This document shows positions 31,501 to 37,753 of a stretch of 64,000 nt of DNA, piece by piece (the first letter of the stretch is position 1; each line of letters begins with the position of its first letter). A program made the position numbers and the translations under genes. This DNA comes from Sphaerolaimus hirsutus (taxonomy: Eukaryota > Nematoda > Chromadorea > Monhysterida > Sphaerolaimidae): contig OZ038452.1 in the NCBI GenBank assembly GCA_964036195.1, positions 23,509,785 through 23,573,784 on the forward strand. Reading direction: 5' to 3'. The notes under the pieces are model-generated. The model made no database searches, was not told the DNA's origin, and worked only from the letters and a program-made list of their open reading frames with translations.

Positions 31501-32199
31501 TGACAAATACTGCAGTTTGTGTTATGCGTAGTGCAGAACACACGTTTAAACAATGTCGGAATCACGTTAGAACAGTGTTTATACCATCTACGTACTACTA
31601 TTAGTCTACAGGAATCTTTAAATGTCAGTTATTGATGCATTTTTCGACCCCAGCGCATATCACAAACAACGATTTTGTACTAGGATTTCAAAAAAGTTCT
31701 TGTGAAATAATACCCCCCTCGAAATACCCCCCCTCGTTTAACCCCCCCCCCCTCTCGGGACCACTATGAAACAATCACCCCCCGGGGGGTATTTCGAGGA
31801 AATACGGTAAATACCGATTTTGCACAAGCCAAAATCAAGTAAATATGAAACAAATACCCAAAAAAAACACAGAGCACCATAAACGAGCACGATACAAGAC
31901 AACTCGGGTCAAAAGCGAACAGACGCCGCTACAGTGTACTAAATGAGGCAATGCTGATTACACTGTTCGCAAAGTTCCTGGTCACCAGGTGCTGCGTTCC
32001 TCTGGTGAATATGATCGAAATTATGAGCGTCGCTGAAGATGTGACTTGGTTTAATCGATTGGTGGATACTATTAATTGCATTATTGTGCTGAATAGTGGT
32101 ACTAATGTGCTAGTTTTCATCATTTTCAGCAGGAGATTTAGGATGGCTATCGTCAGTTTGGTGGAGAATTTGCCGTTTTGCAATTTGAGAAATGTGTGA
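19275..32199 (+). CDS. Neuropeptide (FMRFamide-type) G protein-coupled receptor, eight exons
   Basis: Seen: exons 19275-19561, 19920-20058, 20645-20856, 28327-28533, 29434-29676, 30031-30276, 30472-30595 and 31873-32199 join with GT-AG introns and consistent phases into 594 codons. TM1 is at about residues 54-80 with GLVGN; TM2 in exon 2; TM3 ends in DRY (158-160, AMDRYIAVCHPL); TM4 about 181-201; TM5 about 235-258; TM6 about 508-530; TM7 about 549-572 with NSGTN in place of NPxxY. Known: DRYIAVCHPL with a degenerate TM7 asparagine motif fits protostome FMRFamide-receptor-like class A receptors, which sit in the plasma membrane and couple a neuropeptide to G proteins. Odd: the third cytoplasmic loop is about 250 residues, rich in Ser/Pro/Arg; no Cys is visible at the usual top of TM3. 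Intron 3 holds a gypsy element. The start is uncertain: ATG 19275, or an acceptor at 19295 joining an unseen upstream exon. The ligand cannot be told. Confidence 0.85.
19920..20058 (+). CDS. Receptor exon 2 (TM2, first extracellular loop)
   Basis: Acceptor ATCACACAG|G; donor TTGCAG|GTGGGT; 139 nt. Begins with the one base needed to finish exon 1's last codon, then AIALWDCLLILAAAAVYSG (TM2). Confidence 0.8.
20645..20856 (+). CDS. Receptor exon 3 (TM3, DRY, TM4)
   Basis: Acceptor CCCCCCACAG|GCGACC; encodes SVWMVLTLAMDRYIAVCHPL and TM4 (ILIGVSVAAFVYSLPTLF). Donor GAAAA|GTGCGT leaves two bases. The open frame continues past the donor but ends in low-complexity G runs. Confidence 0.85.
21037..21171 (-). 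repeat. Gypsy 3' LTR
   Basis: 135 bp; see 5' LTR. Bordered by CCAG at 21033-21036. Confidence 0.9.
21172..21190 (-). other. Gypsy polypurine tract
   Basis: Just before the 3' LTR the minus strand reads TTTGAGGGGGCAATA. Usual plus-strand primer position. Confidence 0.65.
21213..21393 (-). CDS. Gypsy exon 3: Ser-rich acidic tail
   Basis: 181 nt after GTTTATAG. About 59 residues with alternating Ser/Gly/Ala, a KKK patch and a final run of Glu, then TAG at 21213-21215, about 40 bp before the polypurine tract. Confidence 0.55.
21213..27703 (-). CDS. Gypsy polyprotein, predicted spliced form with three exons
   Basis: Seen: exon 1 27703-21962, intron 1 21961-21873 (ACTAAG|GTAGTT ... TTGTTTAG|ATT), exon 2 21872-21601, intron 2 21600-21394 (CTGAG|GTGACT ... 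GTTTATAG|TAAG), exon 3 21393-21213 ending TAG. The frame is kept at both junctions, giving about 2064 residues. Exon 2 encodes about 90 residues with a heptad-like pattern (RVLQLERQLKWQQSL; KTALEDIDNLKVTVASLEDR), probably coiled coil. Exon 3 encodes a Ser-rich then acidic tail (SRSSSDSGSASASGSGSS; LLPEEEEGV). Inference: the extension lies behind the integrase and may act in targeting or assembly. Introns in a retroelement's genomic copy imply that the packaged RNA is unspliced. Needs RNA evidence. Confidence 0.65.
21601..21872 (-). CDS. Gypsy exon 2: coiled-coil extension
   Basis: 272 nt between TTTAG and GTGACT. Charged and Leu-rich, with repeated a/d-position hydrophobics; the track of Lys/Glu and absence of stops for 90 codons contrast with the AT-rich introns on both sides. 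If not spliced it could be a separate small ORF, but its only starts would be non-ATG. Confidence 0.6.
21944..27703 (-). CDS. Gypsy Gag-Pol polyprotein (unspliced form, 1919 aa)
   Basis: One uninterrupted frame. Order: Gag (about residues 1-600) with an atypical zinc-knuckle-like region (WCTRIGHIGHRVSQC); aspartic protease LLDSGCTH near 766; reverse transcriptase with FRFCIDFKLVN and the catalytic YIDD near 1276; RNase H with ECDASAVGLGAVL near 1431; integrase with an HHCC zinc domain (about 1655-1690) and DDE core residues in HIDTLQ, IIVSDNGTEF and LVERTNRQ (about 1728-1820). Pol order RT-RNaseH-IN is the Ty3/gypsy order. No frameshift separates Gag from Pol. The frame stops at 21944-21946 a few codons after a good splice donor, so this end is probably used only on unspliced RNA. 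Copies its RNA into DNA and integrates it. Confidence 0.93.
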   Translation of the reverse strand: MNPEGVKVMNSESDELLDAARRLRHTRSHPVNEIPPYAPHSAQLRSVEARNLELAWRHRAPDNLVQGVNSLPRASPVSLASPVGVPAGSAPMSLCLEVDADADALMPERPLWSEVATANLPLVENHALDLSHQQRSIEPIFVPDTEGTESTNGKVHSQTILDRLTRYAYTATPFPRCTAVKCDIVKVTAQVEPCFLVCTGEYLHNVGSFLVPPDRVPEPPMPLRATVAPEATLLDDVRACLSTLSEKLATLALNEGKREVKSSSTGATLSADPWLVKNMASLPNAFASATCADSLQYWLIMKPHVLDKIPVYKGKTDLLSFSEWSRLVNMAANSVPSQKLIPQFWQEVFATKLAGVAFKVLTTMFEPDNLLDHKKVMSDLSQIFKDQSKSYTAIEWDNAAMSRTENFVDFYLRLLSKMPVELKESVAFDKKCIDKLVAVKIWARFDDGRFDRFVLANFNGRYQHGDTPMSQIVQLLDEYFLKVKKAGGTAGGNAVPVSRSLAPRSSVRAMFRDANADPWCTRIGHIGHRVSQCRISQRENMPSNNISTPSLQVGLQSNRSDGYGQVRRFGPGTTHNITLPRSSTNPTAVNAKAACEVPDNFENSIDSTNFESEGVTSEQGVTSHDDDNNYDSYCAEFRHKLVEMFDQSPGQFDKWSTSLFVQQNFPTAQKRTTPTSQTFLQIFSNSQVNSDGDILSSETVNPDGFVPVEKSILCTDSVMFDNMKTGLCAYSIVGKDQPLCIRVAPSNGPQVHETVKIEGIPCKVLLDSGCTHTIMPLKFLIQLEKSLNCNLQKHLTQSTITLHMVSGETKIGALREIKLHVEYVSSIDHVARRVLATFLVNTVEGALDEILLGTDIMSFLKLTWAIPLALDKDVSFNLPEDKKIAADVSFNEENYKKLLTTEILASKDIFIPPSSKFTLAVKLPDKPLHVDTNVWKNAFALYSNCDIQTDFTMYNTAVSMSERDKFKLILFNSSNFPLAIKAKSMLAKCDVYPALSLFQPAEKFHKIFADNDALGLFGIVQSGKLAVAAKAIVLPTPPVSSLDDELVQIEKVPTTQDERYKFILANLQSKNRISLPADAQKQFNQLLFDFHDIFSCHEYDVGKTPLVKHKIETDPKHPPIKQCAHYEPMRKREFIHKAIASMLKEHIIEPSDGPWTSPITIAPKGTDNFRFCIDFKLVNLVTKIDSYPLPRIGELLAELSGNTIFSAIDIRHGYYNVELADEESRECTSFACSLGQYRYTRMPFGTCNSGATFQRLINIMISGLNQDPSRPWCKAYIDDILCCSHSISEHIIHLHRLFERLRWANLKMQPAKCNLFASELKYLGHHISAEGISPTPSRVAAMTDQPKVHTKQDLRRFLGKCVYYSHFIPNFSSLAAPLYSALSGHFPKFGVTPFEWTDDMLTAWDILKHLIANPPILKHPTYHDDRGFILECDASAVGLGAVLSQKDDEGVIHPISFISKRLSHPHTKFSAAELESLCICWAVRRLADYIEGQKLTVYTDNSGIQQVLRNPSHSKLERWAIYLQNKITHFVHKPGSMNKVADSLSRNPIDEPEFGSDELDVPTQIVRGMVGKACEQKVNKKERLEQGDSIKNEIFDWSMIQHNDPELSKYITALKADPESIPDAMLIDNTLYCKAPISPTHYAIWPPMPWQQACLVQAHMGVYASHGGQQRTLHLLCEYFAWPQMKADILQYCETCSHCLQYKSHKKYPAPLGNTPTPAQPFEVLHIDTLQLESGNPKSKILVVVDSLTRYTVAMPLTSLCASTVARVMLRSVFYVFGAPRIIVSDNGTEFCNSEFAALCKNFGVKHRPVLPRNPQANGLVERTNRQLRLMITSCLSDFPGQTWKILLPLAVLRHNIALNKSTGCCPFFLVHGFLPHWNLFFAAARSLHPAAAQALAKQRSDQSRSAYKRYFTKVVCFR
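27721..27736 (-). other. Gypsy primer-binding site
   Basis: Directly after the 5' LTR the minus strand reads TGGTGGACGACCTCGG; TGG complements the universal CCA end of a tRNA. I cannot name the tRNA from the sequence. Confidence 0.7.
27737..27871 (-). repeat. Gypsy 5' LTR
   Basis: 135 bp, unusually short for this group. Matches 21037-21171 apart from T/C at 27760/21060. The 4-bp target duplicate CCAG follows at 27872-27875. Confidence 0.9.
28327..28533 (+). CDS. Receptor exon 4 (second extracellular loop, TM5)
   Basis: Acceptor CCCTCCCAG|C; donor GCTAC|GTGAGT; 207 nt. Contains IYYITYHVISAAACYSALPL and the start of the third cytoplasmic loop (SLKIAAALGKATTMRLLMT). Confidence 0.8.
28601..28792 (-). 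repeat. Palindromic GTGCCA...CCCCCAG element (P2), antisense in receptor intron 4
   Basis: 192 bp near-palindrome centred on AACGTACGTT. Read on the minus strand it runs CCAG|GTGCCACTCCC ... AGTGCCCCCAG|G, so it would have splice-like edges only on the strand opposite to the receptor. It lies 67 bp past exon 4. Confidence 0.85.
29434..29676 (+). CDS. Receptor exon 5 (third cytoplasmic loop)
   Basis: Acceptor CACACAATCCCAG|G; donor TTTTAG|GTGCGT. 243 nt encoding a basic, hydrophilic stretch (SHLHERPTMTEKNNRTPKSV ... IVVIPEEPSDSF). Phase fits exons 4 and 6. Confidence 0.8.
30031..30276 (+). CDS. Receptor exon 6 (third cytoplasmic loop)
   Basis: Acceptor CCAAAACAG|A; 246 nt encoding HSNSPERGALQPHPHTLTHY and similar hydrophilic sequence. 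Its donor, GCCCAG|GTGCCA, is the left edge of the palindromic element that forms the following intron. Confidence 0.8.
30277..30471 (+). repeat. Palindromic element P3: coincides exactly with receptor intron 6 (introner candidate)
   Basis: 195 bp that start GTGCCACCCCCAGACCCTGT and end GGTCTGGGACTGCCCCCAG. The arms (words TGTAAAATG, TGTCAAAT, CATTCAAAGTGTC and AAAAGTCATG on the left, inverted on the right) pair around AACGTACGTT, so the RNA would fold into one long hairpin that brings the two ends together. Removing exactly these bases joins exon 6 (phase 2) to an open, Ser/Pro-rich exon 7 in frame. Family copies occur elsewhere in the window outside recognised exons, so the intron is best explained as an inserted element that carries its own splice sites. 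Inference; not proven without transcripts. Confidence 0.75.
30472..30595 (+). CDS. Receptor exon 7 (third cytoplasmic loop)
   Basis: Follows CTGCCCCCAG; 124 nt encode VQLKPGGLPGGAKRNSTLSA and APPPSPSPMRSQDRASAV. Donor candidate AGGGGG|GTTGGT gives phase 0, matching exon 8's start at 31873. The donor is weaker than the others; an alternative joins exon 6 directly to exon 8 at 31923 (acceptor AGCGAACAG|A), which is also in frame. Confidence 0.6.
30800..31062. repeat. Dispersed repeat, copy 2 (partner at 692-945)
   Basis: Inverted copy of the repeat at 692-945, within receptor intron 7: ATGATACTCTGCCC, TTGGAAGCGTGCCAA and GGAACCACGCGTGC are shared. Confidence 0.6.
31367..31809. mobile_element. 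TACCGTATTTCCTCGAAATA element in receptor intron 7
   Basis: Complete: TACCGTATTTCCTC at the left and GAGGAAATACGGTA at the right, with TCGAAATACCCC tandems inside both ends. A second, diverged relative (TACTGTATTTCCTTGAATAA) occupies about 31069-31325 just before it. Confidence 0.8.
31873..32199 (+). CDS. Receptor exon 8 (TM6, TM7, C-terminus)
   Basis: Acceptor ACACAG|AGCACC; 327 nt ending TGA at 32197-32199. Encodes NEAMLITLFAKFLVTRCCVP (TM6), IIVLNSGTNVLVFIIFSRRF (TM7 and start of helix 8) and a short tail. An alternative acceptor at 31922 is in frame if exon 7 is skipped. Confidence 0.85.
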   Translation, partial: STINEHDTRQLGSKANRRRYSVLNEAMLITLFAKFLVTRCCVPLVNMIEIMSVAEDVTWFNRLVDTINCIIVLNSGTNVLVFIIFSRRFRMAIVSLVENLPFCNLRNV

Positions 32200-33199
32200 A
32201 TGTTTTTTTAGCTACCTAGTTTTCCCGCTTTTATGCATTGTTATTTTTTGCTGTTGCTCCATATGTTTTAGAATGTGTAATTACCTACCTACCTAGATAT
32301 TTTAGACATTTTAGAATGTAGGTACCTACTTTGAAATATACACATTCGCAAAAACATGGCACAATTTGTACTTCAAACTGTGCCAATCGACATTTTGTAC
32401 CATCAAAAGTACCCTGTGTTAAAAATTAGTTATCATTAAATGTGCTTTCAAAAGTACCCAATTGACAAAGTGCCGATCAACATGCTGTGTGTTTGATGGT
32501 GCCCATCTACATAATATTTTTCTCTTTGGATTATGCGCTTGGATACCCAACACTAGGTATACCCTGAATACCCATAGTAAAACATCGATACCCGATACTC
32601 ATGATGTCATACTTCAAACATTCAACATTCACGGCATCTTATATTCGTAAATTCATTTTTTGTAAGTGGGCACTTTTAGAAGCACACACTTCATAATGGT
32701 CAGCATGCCTTCATGGTGCTGTGCTAACTTACACAACTGCGCTATTTTTCAAAAGTAATGTAAGTCACAGGTCAGAGAGCATGGCTCCATTTTCCACATT
32801 CAGCTTACCTATTTATGTTATGTACAGCATTTTTCACTCGTTTAAAGATTCATAATCTATTTGATCGTGTATTGGTTTTCGACCAAGATGGATCCGTTGG
32901 ATATTTCAATTTCAACTTTTGATACAAATTGATTTCAATTTTTCATAAAAGTTGTGTGATGCGTGAAAGTCTGTCCACTGTGTAAACAATGAAACCACCC
33001 ATTTTCTCAACAGATGTTCATATTTAGCATGAAAAGTTTGAAACACAAATTATTATAAACAATATCATAATTTTTGAACCATTTTAAATATGATTTTGAC
33101 AATTGAATTTTGAATTGAACATATAGCCGACCAAGCATTATGGCCATTAAGAACTTCACATTTTTGCTTGTTTCCATTCCAGAGAGCATTTTACAAACT
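32200..33199. other. No gene recognised between receptor gene and hAT/LTR insertion
   Basis: Receptor 3' UTR would start here. No clear AATAAA close to the stop. AT-rich with GTACCATCAAAAGTACC-type words near 32400. Confidence 0.4.
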
Positions 33200-33409
33200 A
33201 ACAGAGTTGTTAGAATTACTGAACTTTTTTAAAAAGTATATGTAAGTGTAATTGTTTATTTTTTACTCACCAAAAAGTATAAAAAATGTAAAATGCTTTT
33301 CTCTACTCGTACTCATGCGTAAATGTGAGTAAAATACTTTTTTTCCCAGGAAAATGTGAAAGCGAGTACTTTTCCCCGGAAAACGAAAAAAAACTACCTA
33401 TTTTTACAT

Positions 33410-33855
33410 TGTTATGCCGCTGTTCGGCGCCATTTGTTTTAGGTATATTTTTATTCAATTCTTACTGTAGGTTCAAAATACATGTTTCATGCCCCCCTCG
33501 CTTATGTTTCACACGCGCCGCGTAGCGTTGCGACTTTGCGTGTGACCTAAATAAGTGCCCGCGCACAAGGGCATCTCTTTCTATTGTGTGTGTTTTTTTA
33601 GGCTTTTGAGATGTGCCCCCTTTTCTTTCCATCGCCAGCCGACTTTTTCCATCGGCTGGCAGTCAATGTTTTTGTATTTTTGACTCGCTGAATATTTCCT
33701 AAATATCTACCTATTTGATTTTCGCCCCCAACTTTTGTTCTGTTCACCGATTTCGCTGAATAAAGCGCCGGTAAACTAAAGTTGGCCTTGGCATTCTAAA
33801 AAAATCAACAAATTAAAATTCAAATATTTATGACCGCAATTAAGCGGCCATAACA
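33410..33855 (+). repeat. Gag-only element 5' LTR
   Basis: 446 bp with inverted tips TGTTATG/CATAACA and a nearby CGGCCATAA/TTAAGCGGCC end. Contains AATAAA at 33759-33764, a likely polyadenylation signal. Confidence 0.92.
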
Positions 33856-33957
33856 TGGTGACTGTACTGGGAGCGATTCATTTCGCTCCCAGATTTTTCG
33901 ACCCCAGGTCCTGATCGCCTGGCTTTCGCAGCGCTTCTGGCTGCAACGTTTTTGGTT

Positions 33958-34395
33958 CCGATCAGCCACTGGGGCTGATCGGAAAATATTTATCTTCGCT
34001 GTCGCTGAGCCACTGGGGCCAGCGACCATTTATCGACGTGCCGCGACGCACTTCCGACGCGCCGCGACAACGCATTTGGACGCGCCGCAACGCGCTTCCA
34101 CGCGCGGCGACGACGCACCTTGACGCGTCGACGTGCCGCTGGGCCGCACCTGGCCGCGACTTGTTCCTATCAGCCGCTGGGGCTGACCTGGAAATTTCGT
34201 TTTGTCGCTGAGCCACTGGGGCCAGCGACATCTCTCCCGCTGCTCGCCGGCCACTGGGGCTGCGCGGCCAGCGACGCAATTCGATCAGCCACTGGGGCTG
34301 ATCGAAAATCGACTTGTCGCTGCGGTTTGCCGCTTATCAGCCACTGGGGCTGCGCGGCCAGCGACGCAATTTGATCAGCCACTGGGGCTGATCAA
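33958..34395 (+). repeat. Array of hairpins in the leader of the Gag-only element
   Basis: Six inverted repeats share a GCC-[A/G]CTGG-GGC core. Type A pairs GATCAGCC with GGCTGATC: 33958-33982, 34170-34186 (variant GCTGG loop), 34281-34305 and 34371-34395. Type B pairs GTCGCTG..GCC with GGC..CAGCGAC: 34001-34026 and 34204-34229. Two further half-copies (CCACTGGGGCTGCGCGG) lie at about 34250 and 34340. Stem bases vary between copies while pairing is kept, which suggests selection on RNA structure; position between primer-binding site and gag is where packaging signals lie. Frames through the array are artefacts. Confidence 0.85.
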
Positions 34396-35026
34396 AAAAT
34401 CGATCGGCAAGGCACTGGTCCTGCCGTTTTTGACGCAGCCGAACTGGTCGGCTGCCGCATTGCGTCAGCGCCACATCATTTTGTGGTGCTGATTTTCCGC
34501 CTGTGCTGCACATCGGGCGCCGTTGCAATTTTGTGCAGCGACATTCCTGCACGGCGCGCCTGGGCCGTTGGTACCGGTTTTTTGGGGAATCACTGCGCCG
34601 CTTGTGCAGCGACGCAACGCCAAAAAAGGGGCCGTTTCGCGCCCACTGCCCGGCTGCGCGCGGCCACCACCGCGCCATTTCTGCACTGGTGCAGTCGACT
34701 CTGCAAGTGTAGCAATTTTGACGCTGCAGTGGCTTATCGCTGCAGTGTACCTAACGTGCCGCTTCTGCTGCGACACGTTTTGCACTTTGCAAATATTTCG
34801 CCTAGTGCAATTGGTGCAACATTGGCCTAATGCCACTGCACCATTGACTCAGTGCCTATTTGCATTGAGTCGCTCCTGTGCCAATCTTTGCACTGAAATT
34901 GTGCAGGCACAGTTAGAGGAAATTGGCACTACATTGTCCTGGTGCCATTCTACTGCATTCAGCCACTCCAGCATCATTTCTTGCAAATTTTGTGTGTGCT
35001 GACCTGGTGGCTTTGCAATCGGGAAA
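34396..35026 (+). other. Rest of the Gag-only leader
   Basis: GC-rich, with many TGCA and GTGCAG words; several frames are open on both strands but none starts well or resembles a known family. I call it untranslated leader. Confidence 0.5.
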
Positions 35027-37642
35027 ATGTCGCAATACACGCGCCCCGAGTTGGAGCCAATCGTCGAAGCGTGGATTGATCGTGGCCAGCGGCAAAAGCT
35101 AATGCAATTGCTGACCACACTTCTGCAATATCGCAATGACGACAACGACGAATGGCCCACGATCAGTGACCCGCCGCGTTTGAGCAACGTGGCGTTGGTC
35201 CGCCAAGTATGGCGCTGTATGGACCTATATTTCACTGAACCGGATGATTCGCTGGAATTGGCGCTGGACCCCGACGACGAGGTACCCGCTGCGGGTGATA
35301 ATAGGGGCATTGTGCCACCTCCCGGGGTTGTTGCCAACCTGCCAGCTGCGGTGGCGCCCGCTGCGCCAGTCATGGCTGATCTTTTGGCAGCCATCCAGCA
35401 GCTTGGGGCACAAGTAGCTCAACTATCGGCTGCGCGAGTGACACCGGCACCCATTGCGCCACCTATTTCAAGTGTGAGCCCAAACTTGGGGCCTGCATCG
35501 GGCGTGCCAAATCGAGCTTCATCAAGCACCCCGTCAATGTCATCCACCAACCTGCCGGTGGATTCGACTGAAAGTAGATTGCAGGCAATTTCGTCTGCCC
35601 CGGGTGGCCTGATCGGCCAAATTGCCGCCTACGTTGACAAATACGTCATGGCACCGGCCGATGGTTTTCCGTCACTCGTGGATGCACTGGCACAAATTTC
35701 ATCCAGTGATCGCATGAGTGGCGGCCATGTAGCCACTGTCGCTAGCAAGCAGACACCATTCAATGGGGATTCGAGCGCGCCATCGGGGCCCTTTAAATTT
35801 TGGCTTCACAATGTGGCGCTACAGGCTCTGAACGTTCCCCCACCATATCAACATTTGTTCTGGACCAATGTTTTCCAGCAGTGTTTGAAGGGAAGCGCGC
35901 AGGCGCACTACATTTCTATTCGCCTGGACAAGCGCAACACTGTGCTATATGTTCTCGACAAGTTGGCTCGTGTTTTTCGGGTGGACCGCAAGGCGCATTC
36001 CGTCGCCGAGTGGTACCGAATTTCTGCTAAATCAACTGATTCTGTGGCCACCCTGTACAGCAGATTGTGCAGCACATTCCACTATATTAGTGAGCAGATT
36101 GACGACTCACAGCGCGAGAAAATGATTGGCGATAAATTGTTCCTCAAGATTGGAGGAATGCTGCCAATGTCTCTTTGGTATCCGTGGCGCGAGAAATGGC
36201 AAGATGGTCAGATCGAACTGGCGGATGTCGTTGGACGCCTCGACATCACGCGCGAGGAAAATCTGCATTATCGGGCTGAACAAAATGAGCAGCGTAATGC
36301 TAATCGTGCACTGAATCCGTCGAACGGTGGAAATGCTGGATGGACCAATGCTCCACCAGCTGTGGCTGCATCCAGAAATGCCTCGGGCCAATCTGGTGGT
36401 CGAAACAATGGCTGGGATCGGCAGTCTAAATTTGACCCAACTACACATCAGGGTCCATGGTGCACCTATTTTATGCATCGTGCCCCCATGCCGCATGAGC
36501 CAGCAAAATGTTATTTGAACCCCGATTCTCCTGCCTATCGACTGGATCGGGCGGAACGGGCCCAAGACTTCCTGCAAAAAGCCGGCAAGACTGAGCACGA
36601 TGCTCAGGAGAATATGCGCATTGAGTGCAACAAACTCAATCTGAAATTGGACGAGCACATCTACAGTGCTACGGAATCTAATAATGAACCTGCAAATAAT
36701 CCGGCTACTAAATTGACTAAAAATGTTTCTAATCCGCCATCTGATTCCGAGCCCGAGCCCGATGATTTTGAAACGTGGTTCCCTAGCGGCTACGCAGCTC
36801 ACAAGCAGATGGGTTGCACCATGAACCCGTCAAGTGTGCGACACCCCCATTGTGATCGTCCGCTGGCTCAAGTGGATTTCATGGGCTGCATGCTCACAGG
36901 CACACTCGATAGTGGCTGTGAGGAGGGGATAATCATTGAGGAGCACCTGCTCGAGGAGGTTTGGAAACGCGCACAGTGCAATGCCAGCATGGAGAAGGCA
37001 AAGTACCGGTCATACCCTGATTCAGCTTTGGGGACTGCCGGCAAGCCAATTCCGGGGCATCACCTGGCGCTCTACAGAATGCATTTGCTGCATACCACAC
37101 CTGGTGGACAACAGCAATCGGCAGACATCTGGGCTGTGGTTAAAAGGAAACCACACTTCCTGCGCACTTCGAGCCCGCTTTTGTTTGGCCACGAGGCACT
37201 CTATGGCAAGCTAAAAATGAATCGCACAGCTATTTCTGAGCTCCAGCGACTCGAAGCCAATTTCACGCCCAGGGCCATGGGGGAATCGATTCGCGCCTGC
37301 CAGTCTCCGATTAAGGGGGAAATGCTAACACAATCGGTGGTCACTAAACTGTCACATCGTGAATTGGCGCCAATTACTGGCATTCGAAAATCGCACTCGT
37401 CGAAGCCCGCTACACTGCCACGTGCCAAGGGCAGCAAGGTCTACGGCAGGCCCCCGCGCAAAAAGTCTGCCACCAAATGTTTTCGCAATTCTGCCAAACG
37501 CGTTTCACCACATGCCGAGTTCATGTTGGTGAACCCTGGAAAATCCGATGGTCAACTGGTGACCAATCCTCGGGGCGAGCCCTGCATGCACTGCAAGCAC
37601 AAGGCGAGGCTTAGCTCCAGCACCCAGTGGAATCCAGGCTAG
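35027..37642 (+). CDS. Gag-protease protein of the Gag-only element (871 aa)
   Basis: Starts ATG at 35027 (AAAATGTCGCAA) and stops TAG. Residues about 1-230 are hydrophilic, with Pro/Ala/Ser linkers. About 240-420 resembles a capsid region (PFKFWLHNVALQALNVPPPY; KMIGDKLFLKIGGMLPMSLW). A single Cys/His cluster, WCTYFMHRAPMPHEPAKC (about 483-500), recalls the odd knuckle of the gypsy element in this window. TGTLDSGCEEG with Asp 628 is an aspartic-protease active-site motif, followed by HHLALYRMHLLHTTPGG. A basic segment (KVYGRPPRKKSATKC) and a Cys/His end (CMHCKHKARL) close the protein. No downstream frame encodes RT. Role: capsid formation and self-cleavage in the cytoplasm, with replication in trans. 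Confidence 0.85.
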   Translation: MSQYTRPELEPIVEAWIDRGQRQKLMQLLTTLLQYRNDDNDEWPTISDPPRLSNVALVRQVWRCMDLYFTEPDDSLELALDPDDEVPAAGDNRGIVPPPGVVANLPAAVAPAAPVMADLLAAIQQLGAQVAQLSAARVTPAPIAPPISSVSPNLGPASGVPNRASSSTPSMSSTNLPVDSTESRLQAISSAPGGLIGQIAAYVDKYVMAPADGFPSLVDALAQISSSDRMSGGHVATVASKQTPFNGDSSAPSGPFKFWLHNVALQALNVPPPYQHLFWTNVFQQCLKGSAQAHYISIRLDKRNTVLYVLDKLARVFRVDRKAHSVAEWYRISAKSTDSVATLYSRLCSTFHYISEQIDDSQREKMIGDKLFLKIGGMLPMSLWYPWREKWQDGQIELADVVGRLDITREENLHYRAEQNEQRNANRALNPSNGGNAGWTNAPPAVAASRNASGQSGGRNNGWDRQSKFDPTTHQGPWCTYFMHRAPMPHEPAKCYLNPDSPAYRLDRAERAQDFLQKAGKTEHDAQENMRIECNKLNLKLDEHIYSATESNNEPANNPATKLTKNVSNPPSDSEPEPDDFETWFPSGYAAHKQMGCTMNPSSVRHPHCDRPLAQVDFMGCMLTGTLDSGCEEGIIIEEHLLEEVWKRAQCNASMEKAKYRSYPDSALGTAGKPIPGHHLALYRMHLLHTTPGGQQQSADIWAVVKRKPHFLRTSSPLLFGHEALYGKLKMNRTAISELQRLEANFTPRAMGESIRACQSPIKGEMLTQSVVTKLSHRELAPITGIRKSHSSKPATLPRAKGSKVYGRPPRKKSATKCFRNSAKRVSPHAEFMLVNPGKSDGQLVTNPRGEPCMHCKHKARLSSSTQWNPG

Positions 37643-37741
37643 AGTGCCACCATGATTTTAGGGCGTAGATTTGTGCGCTTTGTGAGCTTTTGTTTGACTT
37701 CCAGTTCCACTAGTGTTTTTTGTAGGTAGTGTAACTGTTGT

Positions 37742-37753
37742 CATGGGAGGGGC
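37742..37753 (+). other. Gag-only element polypurine tract
   Basis: CATGGGAGGGGC directly before the 3' LTR. Confidence 0.7.

Noticed and set aside
33820..34836. Many overlapping frames of 60-123 codons in the Gag-only leader
   Set aside because: They arise from the hairpin repeats and GC-rich composition; products are repetitive (PQWLSD, SHWGC) and lie on both strands.
36107..36802. Minus-strand 231-codon frame within the Gag-only ORF
   Set aside because: Antisense to a well-supported Gag frame; no motif.
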